The notes beneath the pieces were generated by a model. It was not told the origin of the DNA. It ran no database searches and worked only from the letters and a program-made list of their open reading frames with translations. This document shows positions 18,551 through 27,134 of a stretch of DNA of 64,000 bases, piece by piece (the first letter of the stretch is position 1; each line of letters starts with the position of its first letter). Both the position numbers and the translations under genes were made by a program. Origin of the DNA: Pelagerythrobacter marensis (lineage in GTDB: Bacteria > Pseudomonadota > Alphaproteobacteria > Sphingomonadales > Sphingomonadaceae); the NCBI RefSeq assembly GCF_036700095.1, contig NZ_CP144918.1, positions 1,489,001-1,553,000 of the forward strand, in the 5' to 3' direction.

Positions 18551-19515
18551 GGCAGAGTTCCCCCGACTGGCCGGAGCTGGACGACGGCATGGCTCCCGAT
18601 TGCGCGGTGGAGGGCGCCGTCGCCGCGCCCGTGCCGGTGGACAGCGTGCGCGGGACGCTGACGCCGAACGCGCCGCTGGCGAAGCTCGTCTGGTTTAAGA
18701 CGGGCGGGGCGGCGGACTGGCTGTTCGAACCGGCCGATCTGGACGACCTGCGCGAGTTTCTCGCCCGGCTTGGCGGAGAGCTGCCGGTGATGGCACTCGG
18801 CCTCGGGTCCAATCTCATCGTGCGCGATGGGGGCGTGCCCGGGGTGGTCGTCCGCCTCGGAAAAGCCTTCGCCACGGTCGCCGACGAGGGCGAACAGGTG
18901 CTGCGCTGCGGCGGCGGGGCGAGCGGCATCTTGGTGTCCTCCACCGCGCGCGACGCGGGGATCGCCGGGCTGGAATTCCTGCGCGGCATTCCCGGCACGG
19001 TCGGTGGTTTCGTGCGCATGAACGGCGGCGCCTACGGGCGTGAAGTGGCGGACGTCTTGCTCGATTGCGAGGCGATCCTGCCCGGCGGCGAATTGGTTCA
19101 TCTGCCGGCGGCGGATCTGCGCTACAGCTATCGCCACTCCGAGCTGCCCGAAGGGGCCGTGGTCGTCTCCGCCCGCCTGCAGGGCACCCCCGGCGACCCG
19201 GCGGAGATCGGCGTGGAGATGGACCGGATCGCCCGGGCGCGCGAGGAATCGCAGCCGCTGCGGACCAGGACGGGCGGCTCCACCTTCAAGAACCCGGAAG
19301 GGGACAAGGCCTGGCGGCTGGTCGACGCCGCCGGCTGCCGCGGCCTGCGCAAGGGCGGCGCGCAAGTGAGCGAGAAGCACGCCAATTTCCTCATCAACAC
19401 CGGCGACGCGACGAGCGCCGATATCGAAGAGCTGGGCGAGGAAGTGCGTCGCCGCGTCTATGCCGAAACCGGGGTGATGCTCGAATGGGAAATCCAGCGG
19501 GTGGGACGGCCGTGA
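18547..19515 (+). CDS. murB: UDP-N-acetylenolpyruvoylglucosamine reductase MurB
   Basis: FAD- and NADPH-dependent reductase that makes UDP-MurNAc. The 322-residue protein has [12 protein letters not shown], the FAD-binding [13 protein letters not shown], and [18 protein letters not shown]. The C-terminal [37 protein letters not shown] segment places it in the type II (short) group. A longer than usual acidic N-terminus (about 40 residues before the fold) is present. It is the last gene of the uninterrupted overlap chain; a 52-nt spacer then precedes ddl. Confidence 0.97.
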   Translation: MRQSSPDWPELDDGMAPDCAVEGAVAAPVPVDSVRGTLTPNAPLAKLVWFKTGGAADWLFEPADLDDLREFLARLGGELPVMALGLGSNLIVRDGGVPGVVVRLGKAFATVADEGEQVLRCGGGASGILVSSTARDAGIAGLEFLRGIPGTVGGFVRMNGGAYGREVADVLLDCEAILPGGELVHLPAADLRYSYRHSELPEGAVVVSARLQGTPGDPAEIGVEMDRIARAREESQPLRTRTGGSTFKNPEGDKAWRLVDAAGCRGLRKGGAQVSEKHANFLINTGDATSADIEELGEEVRRRVYAETGVMLEWEIQRVGRP

Positions 19516-19538
19516 GTACCTGGATCTCCGGAAAGCCG

Positions 19539-19562
19539 CTCCCCCTTCCCCGACGGGGGAGG
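19539..19562 (+). promoter_or_regulatory. Hairpin overlapping the ddl ribosome-binding site
   Basis: Perfect 7-bp inverted repeat: CTCCCCC at 19539-19545 and GGGGGAG at 19555-19561 with a 9-nt loop. The right arm is the Shine-Dalgarno sequence (GGGGGAGG, 19555-19562), placed 5 nt before the preferred GTG. When folded in the mRNA it would hide the ribosome site, so ddl translation may depend on ribosomes leaving murB. Confidence 0.55.
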
Positions 19563-19567
19563 TGTTT

Positions 19568-20542
19568 GTGAGCGGGCTTCGCAGGCTCCACGTCGCCGTG
19601 CTCATGGGCGGCTGGGCGAACGAGCGGCCGGTGTCGCTGATGTCGGGCGAAGGCGTCGCCGAGGCGCTGGAGACGCGCGGGCACCGCGTGACGCGGATCG
19701 ACATGGACCGCCAGGTCGCGGCGCGCATCGCAAAGGCCGCGCCCGATGTCGTGTTCAACGCGCTCCACGGCGTGCCGGGGGAGGACGGGACGGTCCAGGG
19801 TATGCTCGACCTGATGGGCGTCCCCTATACCCATTCGGGCCTCGCCACCTCGGTCATCGCGATCGACAAGGAACTGACCAAGCAGGCGCTCGTGCCCCAT
19901 GGCATCCCTATGCCCGGCGGACGCATCGTGGACAGCGAGAGCCTGTTCGAAAAGGACCCGCTGCCGCGCCCCTATGTGCTCAAGCCGGTGAACGAGGGCA
20001 GCTCGGTCGGCGTCGCCATCGTCACCGAGGACGGCAACCACGGCAACCCGATCGCGCGCGATGCCGAGGGGCCGTGGCAGGAATTCGGCCGCCTGCTGGC
20101 CGAACCCTATATCCGCGGGCGCGAGCTGACCGTGGCGGTCATCGACGGGGCGGAGGGGCCGCGTGCGCTGACGGTGACCGAGCTGGTGCCGAAATCGGGT
20201 TTCTACGATTTCGATGCCAAGTATACCGAAGGCATGACCGAGCACGTCTGCCCGGCCCAGGTGCCGGACGAGATCGCGCGCCTGTGCATGGACATCGCGG
20301 TCCGCGCCCATCGCCTGCTCGGCTGCAAGGGATGTAGCCGAACCGATTTTCGGTGGGATGACGAGCAGGGGGAAGACGGGCTGTTCGTGCTGGAAACCAA
20401 CACCCAGCCCGGCATGACGCCGCTCAGCCTCGTGCCCGAGCAGGCGCGCCAGTGCGGAATGAGTTACGAAGACCTCGTCGAAGCCCTCGTGGCGGAGGCC
20501 CTGGCACGGCAGGAGGAAGGAGGGAGCGGTGCCCACGGTTAA
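19568..20542 (+). CDS. ddl: D-alanine--D-alanine ligase
   Basis: ATP-grasp enzyme making D-Ala-D-Ala for MurF. The 324-residue protein has LMGGWANERPVSLMSG at the N-terminus, NALHGVPGEDGTVQGMLD, KPVNEGSSVGVAIV, and the metal-binding end LETNTQPGMTPLSLVPEQA. Two GTG codons compete. The one at 19568 is preferred because GGGGGAGG ends 5 nt before it, whereas the GTG at 19562 overlaps that ribosome site. The 3' end overlaps ftsQ by 14 nt. It is the D-Ala-D-Ala cytoplasmic target of cycloserine-type inhibitors in other bacteria. Confidence 0.95.
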   Translation: MSGLRRLHVAVLMGGWANERPVSLMSGEGVAEALETRGHRVTRIDMDRQVAARIAKAAPDVVFNALHGVPGEDGTVQGMLDLMGVPYTHSGLATSVIAIDKELTKQALVPHGIPMPGGRIVDSESLFEKDPLPRPYVLKPVNEGSSVGVAIVTEDGNHGNPIARDAEGPWQEFGRLLAEPYIRGRELTVAVIDGAEGPRALTVTELVPKSGFYDFDAKYTEGMTEHVCPAQVPDEIARLCMDIAVRAHRLLGCKGCSRTDFRWDDEQGEDGLFVLETNTQPGMTPLSLVPEQARQCGMSYEDLVEALVAEALARQEEGGSGAHG

Positions 20543-21434
20543 TCGCAAGGCGAAAGGCGTGCGCCGCTCGACGGCGGCGAAAGGCCGCGCCCGGACGGCG
20601 CGCCGCGCGCGCGCCAGGACCGGTTCGCTGTTCGATTCGGCGATGGCGGCGCTGCCTTTCACCGACGAGCAGCTGCACCGCATATTCCTGGTCGCCATTC
20701 TGGGCGCCGCGGCCGCGCTCGCCTGGTTCGTCGCCAGCCTGGCCGGAGTGCCCGCGCTGGCGCAGCAGCAGATCGCATCGTTCGCCGCCGATGCCGGGTT
20801 CGAGGTCCGCAAGGTCCGCGTTACCGGCGTCGAGCGGATGAACGAACTCAAGGTCTACGAGCGGGCCCTGGCGCGCCGCGACCGCCCGATGCCGCTGGTG
20901 GACCTCGAGGCGCTGCGGGCCGAACTGCTCGAACTCTCGTGGGTCGAGGATGCGCGGGTTTCGCGCCAGCTGCCCGACAGTCTCGTCATCGACATCGTCG
21001 AGCGCACGCCGCATGCCGTGCTGCGCAAGCCGGACCGTCTGGTCCTGATCGACAGCACCGGTGCGGAGCTGGAGCCGATTTCGCCGGCCAATGCCAAAGG
21101 GATGCTGATCGTGTCGGGGCCGGGGGCGAGCAAGCAGGTCGGCCCGCTGTCGGACCTGCTGGCCGCGGCACCGGCGATCGAACCGCAGGTGGCCGAAGCC
21201 GAATGGATCGGCAACCGGCGCTGGAACCTCACTTTCGACACCGGTCAGGTGCTCGCTCTGCCGCAGGGGGAGGACGAATCCGCCGGGGCGCTGATCGCCT
21301 TCGCGCGGCTCGACGGGGTCAATCGCCTGCTCGGCGGTAAAGTCGCGACGTTCGACATGCGCGCGCCCGATCGCATCTACATGCGCGTGCCGGGCCGCGC
21401 GGCGCAGGCCATGGCGACGCAGGAGGGCGAGTAA
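20529..21434 (+). CDS. ftsQ: Cell division protein FtsQ
   Basis: Bitopic divisome protein that links early and late division proteins through FtsL/FtsB. The 301-residue product has a very basic cytoplasmic N-terminus (KGVRRSTAAKGRARTARR), one membrane helix (about 51-76), a POTRA domain (about 85-155, FEVRKVRVTGVERM) and the FtsQ domain with WVEDARVSRQLPDSLVIDIVE. The GTG start lies inside the ddl 3' end. ftsA starts right after its stop. Confidence 0.95.
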   Translation: MPTVNRKAKGVRRSTAAKGRARTARRARARTGSLFDSAMAALPFTDEQLHRIFLVAILGAAAALAWFVASLAGVPALAQQQIASFAADAGFEVRKVRVTGVERMNELKVYERALARRDRPMPLVDLEALRAELLELSWVEDARVSRQLPDSLVIDIVERTPHAVLRKPDRLVLIDSTGAELEPISPANAKGMLIVSGPGASKQVGPLSDLLAAAPAIEPQVAEAEWIGNRRWNLTFDTGQVLALPQGEDESAGALIAFARLDGVNRLLGGKVATFDMRAPDRIYMRVPGRAAQAMATQEGE

Positions 21435-22715
21435 GTGGGCCTGCCGCGCATCACCCGGGTGTTCGGGGCGGTCAATGTCGGATCGTTTCGCATTTCCGCG
21501 ATGATCATGGGCCTCTCCGAAACCGGGGAGATGATCGTCCTCGGCTCCGGCCACCGCGCCAGCCAGGGGATCAAGCGCGGCTATGTCACCGACATGGCGG
21601 CGGCGACGTATGCCATACGCGACGCGGTGGAACGGGCCGAGAAGAACGCCGGCACCAGCGTGTCGAGCGTGTGGATCGGATGCGCCGGGGCGGGGCTGGC
21701 GAGCCAGGTCGCCAAAGTCGAGATCGATATCGGCGGACGCCGGATCGAGGAGGAGGATATCGAACTCCTGCTCGTCACCGCCCGCGATTCGATCCAGCCC
21801 GACGGGCGCATGATTCTCCATGCCCAGCCTGCGCATTACACGCTCGACGGGGCGCACGGAGTGGCCAACCCCAAGGGCCTGCATGCGGAACGGCTGGGGG
21901 TCGACGTCCATGTCATGCTGGCCGACGGCGCGCCGGTCCGCAACCTGATCGAAGCGGTCCAGAACGCGCATCTCGATGTCGAGGCGGTCGTCGCCGCGCC
22001 GATCGCCGCGGGCTATTCCTGCCTCACGCATGAAGAGCGCGAGCTTGGCACCGCGCTGATCGAAATCGGCGGCGAGGTGACCAATGTTTCGCTCTATGCC
22101 GGCGGGATGCTGCTGGGCCTGCAGGCGATTCCGTTCGGCAGCACCGATATCACCGATGCGATCGCTTCCAGCTTCGGCATCCGCCGGTTTCAGGCGGAGC
22201 GGCTGAAATGCGTCGCCGGCTCGGCGATCGCCAGCCCGACCGATCATCGCGAGATGATCCCCGTCCACGGCCCGGACGAAGGATCGGCGGGGCCGGCCGC
22301 CCGCGGGGCCGACGAGAAGAATCGCATCCCGCGCGCGGAGTTGGTCTCCGTGGTTACCGAACAGCTCGCGAAGCTGACCGAAGAGATCGCGCGCGCGCTG
22401 AAGTCGATGGGCTTTTCGGGGGCGGGCGGCAGCCAGGTCGTGCTCACCGGCGGCGGCGCGGAGCTGGCCGGCATTGCCGAATTCGCGCAGGGCGCATTGG
22501 GCCGGCCGGTGCGAATCGGCAAGCCGCCAGCGCTGCGCGGCTTGCCTGAAGCACATTCCGCCGCAGGCTTCGCGACGCTGGCGGGTCTGTGCCTCTATGC
22601 GGCCGACGATCCGATCGACATTCGTTCGGTCGGTCCGAGCTATCAGCCCACGATGCGCTATTCGGGTCTGGGGCTGGTCAATCGCGTGGTCCGCGCCGTG
22701 CGCGAGTATTTCTGA
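21435..22715 (+). CDS. ftsA: Cell division protein FtsA
   Basis: Actin-like ATPase that tethers FtsZ to the inner membrane. The 426-residue protein shows GLSETGEMIVLGSG (phosphate-binding region near the start), GCAGAGLASQ, the segment ALIEIGGEVTNVSLY, and VVLTGGGAELAGIAEFA. The C-terminus ends in an amphipathic membrane-targeting helix (GLVNRVVRAVREYF). It starts with GTG directly after ftsQ. The 123-bp gap to ftsZ carries regulatory sites listed separately. Confidence 0.97.
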   Translation: MGLPRITRVFGAVNVGSFRISAMIMGLSETGEMIVLGSGHRASQGIKRGYVTDMAAATYAIRDAVERAEKNAGTSVSSVWIGCAGAGLASQVAKVEIDIGGRRIEEEDIELLLVTARDSIQPDGRMILHAQPAHYTLDGAHGVANPKGLHAERLGVDVHVMLADGAPVRNLIEAVQNAHLDVEAVVAAPIAAGYSCLTHEERELGTALIEIGGEVTNVSLYAGGMLLGLQAIPFGSTDITDAIASSFGIRRFQAERLKCVAGSAIASPTDHREMIPVHGPDEGSAGPAARGADEKNRIPRAELVSVVTEQLAKLTEEIARALKSMGFSGAGGSQVVLTGGGAELAGIAEFAQGALGRPVRIGKPPALRGLPEAHSAAGFATLAGLCLYAADDPIDIRSVGPSYQPTMRYSGLGLVNRVVRAVREYF

Positions 22716-22730
22716 CGCGATGGCCGGATG

Positions 22731-22748
22731 CTTAACCACTGTGGATAA
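22731..22748 (-). promoter_or_regulatory. DnaA box (perfect) plus inverted imperfect partner upstream of ftsZ
   Basis: TTATCCACA on the minus strand at 22748-22740 matches the DnaA-box consensus at all nine positions. The adjoining CTTAACCAC forms an inverted, one-mismatch partner centred on CACTGTG. It lies about 90 bp before the ftsZ ATG. Known in Caulobacter: DnaA activates ftsZ transcription. Function here is inferred. Confidence 0.6.
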
Positions 22749-22771
22749 GCGGTTGCGCCCTATGCAACCCC

Positions 22772-22776
22772 GATTC
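22772..22776. promoter_or_regulatory. GANTC (CcrM) site in the ftsZ promoter region
   Basis: GATTC lies 67 bp before ftsZ. In Caulobacter, CcrM methylation at GANTC together with GcrA supports ftsZ transcription. A single pentamer can occur by chance, so confidence is modest. Confidence 0.35.
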
Positions 22777-22838
22777 GCTTTGTGTCAGACTGTGCGGTTA
22801 GTAATCGACGCGCATACCATCCCTTGGAGCGACATCCC

Positions 22839-24539
22839 ATGAGTATCAATATCGGTCCCGCAGCATCCGACGATCCGCGCCCCCGCATTGCGGTGATCGG
22901 CGTCGGCGGCGCCGGCGGCAATGCCATTGCCAACATGATGGCGGCGAAGATCGAGGGGGTCGAGTTCATCGTCGCCAACACCGACGCGCAGGCGCTCAGC
23001 AACTCTGCCGCGCCGACGCGGATTCAGCTCGGGCCGGACATTACCGGCGGCCTGGGCGCTGGCGCCCGCGCCGAAGTGGGCAAGGCCGCGGCGGAAGAAA
23101 CCGTCGCGGAGATCGAGGAGGCGCTGGACGGCGCGAACATGTGCTTCATCGCCGCCGGCATGGGGGGCGGCACCGGCACCGGCGCCGCGCCGGTCATCGC
23201 CGAGGCGGCGCGGCGGAAGGGCGTGCTCACGGTCGGCGTCGTGACCAAGCCGTTCCTGTTCGAGGGGACGCGCCGGATGCGCGCGGCCGAATCCGGGATT
23301 GTCGAGCTGCAGAAGCATGTCGATACGCTGATCGTCATCCCGAACCAGAACCTGTTCCTGATCGCGAAGGCGGAAACGACCTTCAAGGAGGCGTTCCAGC
23401 TCGCGGACGAAGTTCTGCAGCAGGGCGTCCGCTCGATCACCGACCTGATGGTCATGCCGGGCCTTATCAACCTCGACTTCGCCGATATCGAATCGGTCAT
23501 GCAGGAAGCGGGCAAGGCCATGATGGGCACGGGCGAGGGCGAAGGCGAAAACCGCGCGCTGGAAGCGGCCGAGCGTGCGATCGCGAACCCGCTGCTCGAC
23601 GGGGTTTCGATGCAGGGCGCCAAGGGCGTGATCATCTCGATCATCGGCGGCGAGGACATGAAGCTGCTCGAAGTGGACGAGGCGGCCAACCACATCCGCG
23701 AACTGGTGGACGAGGACGCGAACATCATCTGGGGCTCGGCCTTCAATGCGGAGCTGGACGGCAAGATCCGGGTCTCGGTCGTCGCCACCGGCATCGATGC
23801 CAATGCAGAGACGAGCGCGCCGGAAAACCGTTCGATGTCGCTCGCCGGCGCCCGCGCGCCGAAACGCCCCGTGCTCGAGCTTCCCAGCGAAGACGAGTAC
23901 GAGGACGAAGGGAGCGTTTCGCCGGCCCCGCAGACCGCCGGCAATAGCGCCCCGGCCCACGCTTCGCAGGACAGCTCCCCCGCCCCGCGCTTCGACCAGG
24001 CGGAGGAGGGCGAGGACGACGATGTCGAAGATATCGTCGATCCGCTCGCCGGCCTGCGCAACGAGATTGCCGAAGCGCGCCAGGGCCCCGAATCCCGCGA
24101 AGGCGCGACCGATCCGGCCGACGATTCGGATTATGCCGCGGCCGGCGAAGGCGGCGGCTTTGCGCGCGACGAAGGACCGGCCCGGCCCGAACCGCGCGAA
24201 AGCCGGGACCCGCTCGACCGCGGCGCCGGCCGGCCCGATCGGGACAAGCCGGCGACGCAGGACGAACTCCTGCTCGATGCCGACCGCCTTGCGGAAGAGG
24301 ATCGCCCGATTCAGCCGCCGCGCGTCGGCGCGGCGCGTCGGCGCGGGCTGATCACCGGCGAGGAAGGCGGTTCGACCGGGGGATCGACTCTGTTCGAACG
24401 GATGGCCAACCTTTCGCGCGGGTCCGCCGACAAGAACGGCAAGCCGCAGCCGCGCGACGAGGACGAGAGCGACAGCGACGACGACGAAGGCGGGTCGCTC
24501 AATATCCCGCGTTTCCTGGGGCGCCAGAACAACCAGTAA
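22839..24539 (+). CDS. ftsZ: Cell division protein FtsZ (long linker)
   Basis: Tubulin-like GTPase that forms the Z-ring. The 566-residue protein has the nucleotide-binding [14 protein letters not shown], the tubulin signature GGGTGTG (109-115) and the T7 catalytic loop NLDFAD (211-216). The folded core ends near residue 330. A roughly 220-residue linker rich in Asp, Glu, Pro and Arg follows, then the conserved C-terminal peptide [10 protein letters not shown] that binds FtsA and other partners. The linker is longer than that of Caulobacter FtsZ. The ATG at 22839 has TTGGAG about 10 nt upstream. Confidence 0.98.
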   Translation: MSINIGPAASDDPRPRIAVIGVGGAGGNAIANMMAAKIEGVEFIVANTDAQALSNSAAPTRIQLGPDITGGLGAGARAEVGKAAAEETVAEIEEALDGANMCFIAAGMGGGTGTGAAPVIAEAARRKGVLTVGVVTKPFLFEGTRRMRAAESGIVELQKHVDTLIVIPNQNLFLIAKAETTFKEAFQLADEVLQQGVRSITDLMVMPGLINLDFADIESVMQEAGKAMMGTGEGEGENRALEAAERAIANPLLDGVSMQGAKGVIISIIGGEDMKLLEVDEAANHIRELVDEDANIIWGSAFNAELDGKIRVSVVATGIDANAETSAPENRSMSLAGARAPKRPVLELPSEDEYEDEGSVSPAPQTAGNSAPAHASQDSSPAPRFDQAEEGEDDDVEDIVDPLAGLRNEIAEARQGPESREGATDPADDSDYAAAGEGGGFARDEGPARPEPRESRDPLDRGAGRPDRDKPATQDELLLDADRLAEEDRPIQPPRVGAARRRGLITGEEGGSTGGSTLFERMANLSRGSADKNGKPQPRDEDESDSDDDEGGSLNIPRFLGRQNNQ

Positions 24540-24632
24540 CGCCGTCCGGCGTCGCTGCGCCACGTCTCGACCGTCACCCCGACGCCGCCCCTATGAACCG
24601 GCTTCGGCAGGGGCTATGGCGGCGTTTCGGCA

Positions 24633-26363
24633 ATGCGAAACCTATCCGTCCCTGTCCTGATCGGCGCGCTCGCTGCATTCGGTTGCGGCGTTCCTCTGGC
24701 CGCGCAACCGGATGCGGTGTCGCGCCCGGTCGTCCAGCCGCTGCCGTCGCCCGCGGTGGGCGAGCTTACCGACGCCCTGCAGCGGCTGGCGCGCGATTCG
24801 CGCGATGTCGACGCTTTGATCGACGCGGGCAATGCCTCGCTGGAACTGAACGATATCGAGGCTGCGATCGGCTTCTTCGGCCGGGCGCAGGAACTGTCGC
24901 CGGAAAATCCGCGCATAAAGCTCGGGCTTGCCGGTGCCTTCGTGCGTTCGGAGCGTCCGCTGGAGGCGCTTCGCCTGTTCGACGAGGCGGAGCGTTCGGG
25001 CGTGTCGACCCGCGCTTTCGCGAGCGAGCGCGGCCTGGCTTACGACCTGGTGGGCGATGCCGCGGCTGCACAGGCCCAGTACAGCCAGGCCCTGGCCGGC
25101 GGGGAGGACGACGAGACCCGGCGGCGCCTGGCCATCAGCAAGGCGATCGCCGGCGATCGCGAAGGGTTCGAACAGACGCTCTATCCGCTGCTCGAGCGGC
25201 AGGATTTCGCCGCGTTCCGCGCGCGCGCCTTCGGCCTCGCGATCCTGGGGGACGAGGATGAAGCCGTCGCCATTGCGGAGGCGGTGATGCCGCGCGACCT
25301 GTCGGCGCGGATCGCCCCCTACCTGCAGTATATGGGCCGCCTGACCAGGGCGCAGCAGGCGGCGGCCGCCAATCTCGGGATGTTTCCCCGGGCGGCGCAG
25401 ATCGGGCGGGACGATCCGCGTATCGCCCGATATTCGGCCACGAACGCGCCGCCCGTATCGTCCGCCGATTCGCGGCTCGAACCGCGCGGCGAGCCGCTGG
25501 GTCGGCGCGCCGGCAGCGAAACCGCGCAGCGGGGGGATTCCCGAAGCGCGCGGCGCGGGCGCCAGCGGGCGGGGGGCCGGCAGGGCTCCGAACCGCCGCC
25601 GCAGCCGGCGCAGGGCGCGCAAGCAGCGGAACCCTCGCCCGAAGAACTGCCCCCGGCCCGCCCGGCTGAGACGGAAGGGGCAGCCCCGCCGCCGGCGGCC
25701 GAAGCACAGCCTTCCGTTCCGGCCCCAGCCCCGGCCCCGACACCGGCCCTCGCGGTGATCGCGGAGCCTGTCGTGCAGCATCTCCCCGCAGCGTCCGACC
25801 CTGCGCAGCCCGCCACCGAAGCGGCGGGCCCGCCCGATTCGGCTGCACCGGCAGTGTCCGACAGCGCCCCTTCGCTGGCGCCGGGCTTCGATCTGGGCGC
25901 GGTATCGGGCGAGGACATCGCCGATAGCGCGCCCGCCGTCCCGGCCAGCGTCGCCGACGCTTTCGCCGCATTCACGCTCCCGCCCGGGGCCACTGCAGCG
26001 CGGTCGCCCGACGCGGTCGATATTACCGCCATCGAACCTCCGCGCGAGGTCCGCGAGGAGCCGCCGGCCCCGCCCGCCAAACCCGCTCCGCCCGCGCATC
26101 CGCGGCGGTTCTGGGTGCAGGTGGCGACCGGCCGCGACCTGGCGGCGTTCAAATTCGATTGGCGCCGGATCAGCCGCAAGGCTCCCGAAGTTCTGGGCGA
26201 CTTCGAACCGATGACGACGCCCTGGGGGGAGGCGAACCGCCTGCTCGCGGGGCCTTTCCCGAGCGAGAAGGCGGCTTCCGAAGCAGTGAGCAAGCTGCGC
26301 GAGGCCGGGCTCGACAGTTTCCCCTTCACCAGCGAGGAAGGGCAGGAAGTCTCGCCGCTCTGA
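24633..26363 (+). CDS. Exported TPR and SPOR-domain protein
   Basis: Probably a periplasmic peptidoglycan-associated protein. The 576 residues open with a signal peptide (MRNLSVPVLIGALAAFGCG), then TPR-like helical repeats (about 40-250; DALIDAGNASLELNDIEAAI, and ALRLFDEAERSGVS). A long Pro/Ala/Glu-rich low-complexity region follows (about 270-480), and a C-terminal SPOR domain (about 492-576, RFWVQVATGRDLAAF ... AGPFPSEKAASEAV). SPOR domains bind denuded glycan strands at the septum, which fits the position directly after ftsZ. The specific partner is unknown; a Cys at residue 18 does not form a good lipobox. Confidence 0.82.
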   Translation: MRNLSVPVLIGALAAFGCGVPLAAQPDAVSRPVVQPLPSPAVGELTDALQRLARDSRDVDALIDAGNASLELNDIEAAIGFFGRAQELSPENPRIKLGLAGAFVRSERPLEALRLFDEAERSGVSTRAFASERGLAYDLVGDAAAAQAQYSQALAGGEDDETRRRLAISKAIAGDREGFEQTLYPLLERQDFAAFRARAFGLAILGDEDEAVAIAEAVMPRDLSARIAPYLQYMGRLTRAQQAAAANLGMFPRAAQIGRDDPRIARYSATNAPPVSSADSRLEPRGEPLGRRAGSETAQRGDSRSARRGRQRAGGRQGSEPPPQPAQGAQAAEPSPEELPPARPAETEGAAPPPAAEAQPSVPAPAPAPTPALAVIAEPVVQHLPAASDPAQPATEAAGPPDSAAPAVSDSAPSLAPGFDLGAVSGEDIADSAPAVPASVADAFAAFTLPPGATAARSPDAVDITAIEPPREVREEPPAPPAKPAPPAHPRRFWVQVATGRDLAAFKFDWRRISRKAPEVLGDFEPMTTPWGEANRLLAGPFPSEKAASEAVSKLREAGLDSFPFTSEEGQEVSPL

Positions 26364-26395
26364 GGGTCGGCGGCGCCGCGCCGTGCCCGGCTTTT

Positions 26396-26420
26396 GCACA
26401 AGCTTTGAACAGTCTTGTGC
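26396..26420. promoter_or_regulatory. Perfect inverted repeat between SPOR and YbjN genes
   Basis: GCACAAG (26396-26402) and CTTGTGC (26414-26420) with an 11-nt spacer. There is no T-run directly after it on the plus strand, so it may be an operator rather than a terminator. Confidence 0.35.
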
Positions 26421-26514
26421 GGTTCTCCCCAGCAGCCGACGGGTCCGCGATTGCAACGCCGCCCCGTCTCGCTGCATCCAGCGCATTGTAAACACTAACC
26501 GGGATTTAACGGCG

Positions 26515-27021
26515 ATGGGAACAGGCGCGAAAAGCATGTTGTTGGGCGACGACGCCGCCCCCGTGGACATGCTCGCCGCGCTCTTCGAGGCGCGCGGCTG
26601 GCCGTGCCAGTCGCTGTCCGAAGAGGAAATTCTGGGGGAAATCCAGGGGAGCTGGGGGAAATACCAGCTTCGCGGCGTCTGGCGGCGGGAGGACCGGGTG
26701 CTCCAGCTGATCAGCCTGCCCGACATCCGCCTCTCGCGCGAAAAGATGCCCGATGCCTACGAGCTGCTGGCGCGGGTCAACGAACAGCTCTGGCTCGGCC
26801 ATTTCGACATCTGGTCGCAGGGGGACATGCTGGTCTATCGCCACGGCGTGATGCTGGGCGACGACGGGCTGCTCAGCCTCGACCAGGCGCAGGCCCTGGT
26901 CGAAACCGCGATCGACGAATGCGACCGTTTCTATCCCGCGTTTCAGTTCGTGCTGTGGAGCGACAAGTCGCCGCGCGATGCCCTGGCGGCGGCGCTGGTC
27001 GACGCCGCCGGCGAAGCCTGA
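26515..27021 (+). CDS. YbjN domain-containing protein
   Basis: A 168-residue cytoplasmic protein of the YbjN family (type III secretion chaperone-like fold; role unclear). The core reads MLAALFEARGWPCQSLSEEEI, then RVLQLISLPDIRLSREKMPDAYELLARVNEQLWLG-type helix and HFDIWSQGDMLVYRHG, with the closing FYPAFQFVLWSDKSPRDAL typical of alphaproteobacterial members. The start was set at the ATG at 26515 (MGTGAKSML), because upstream codons are Cys/Arg-rich and non-conserved. It follows the SPOR gene in the same direction with a 151-bp gap. Confidence 0.85.
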   Translation: MGTGAKSMLLGDDAAPVDMLAALFEARGWPCQSLSEEEILGEIQGSWGKYQLRGVWRREDRVLQLISLPDIRLSREKMPDAYELLARVNEQLWLGHFDIWSQGDMLVYRHGVMLGDDGLLSLDQAQALVETAIDECDRFYPAFQFVLWSDKSPRDALAAALVDAAGEA

Positions 27022-27134
27022 AAGCGCGCCCGGCCGATCGAATGCAGTGATCCCTTGAAATAGTGCGCTGCGCAGGCGATATTGCGGGTGTGACCGGCGG
27101 CTATTCCGTCGCCGACAATGGAGAGCTGATTACA

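Noticed and set aside
26400-26430. LexA box (GAAC ... GTTC)
   Set aside because: Spacing is 11 nt and the orientation differs from the alphaproteobacterial GTTC-N7-GTTC direct repeat.
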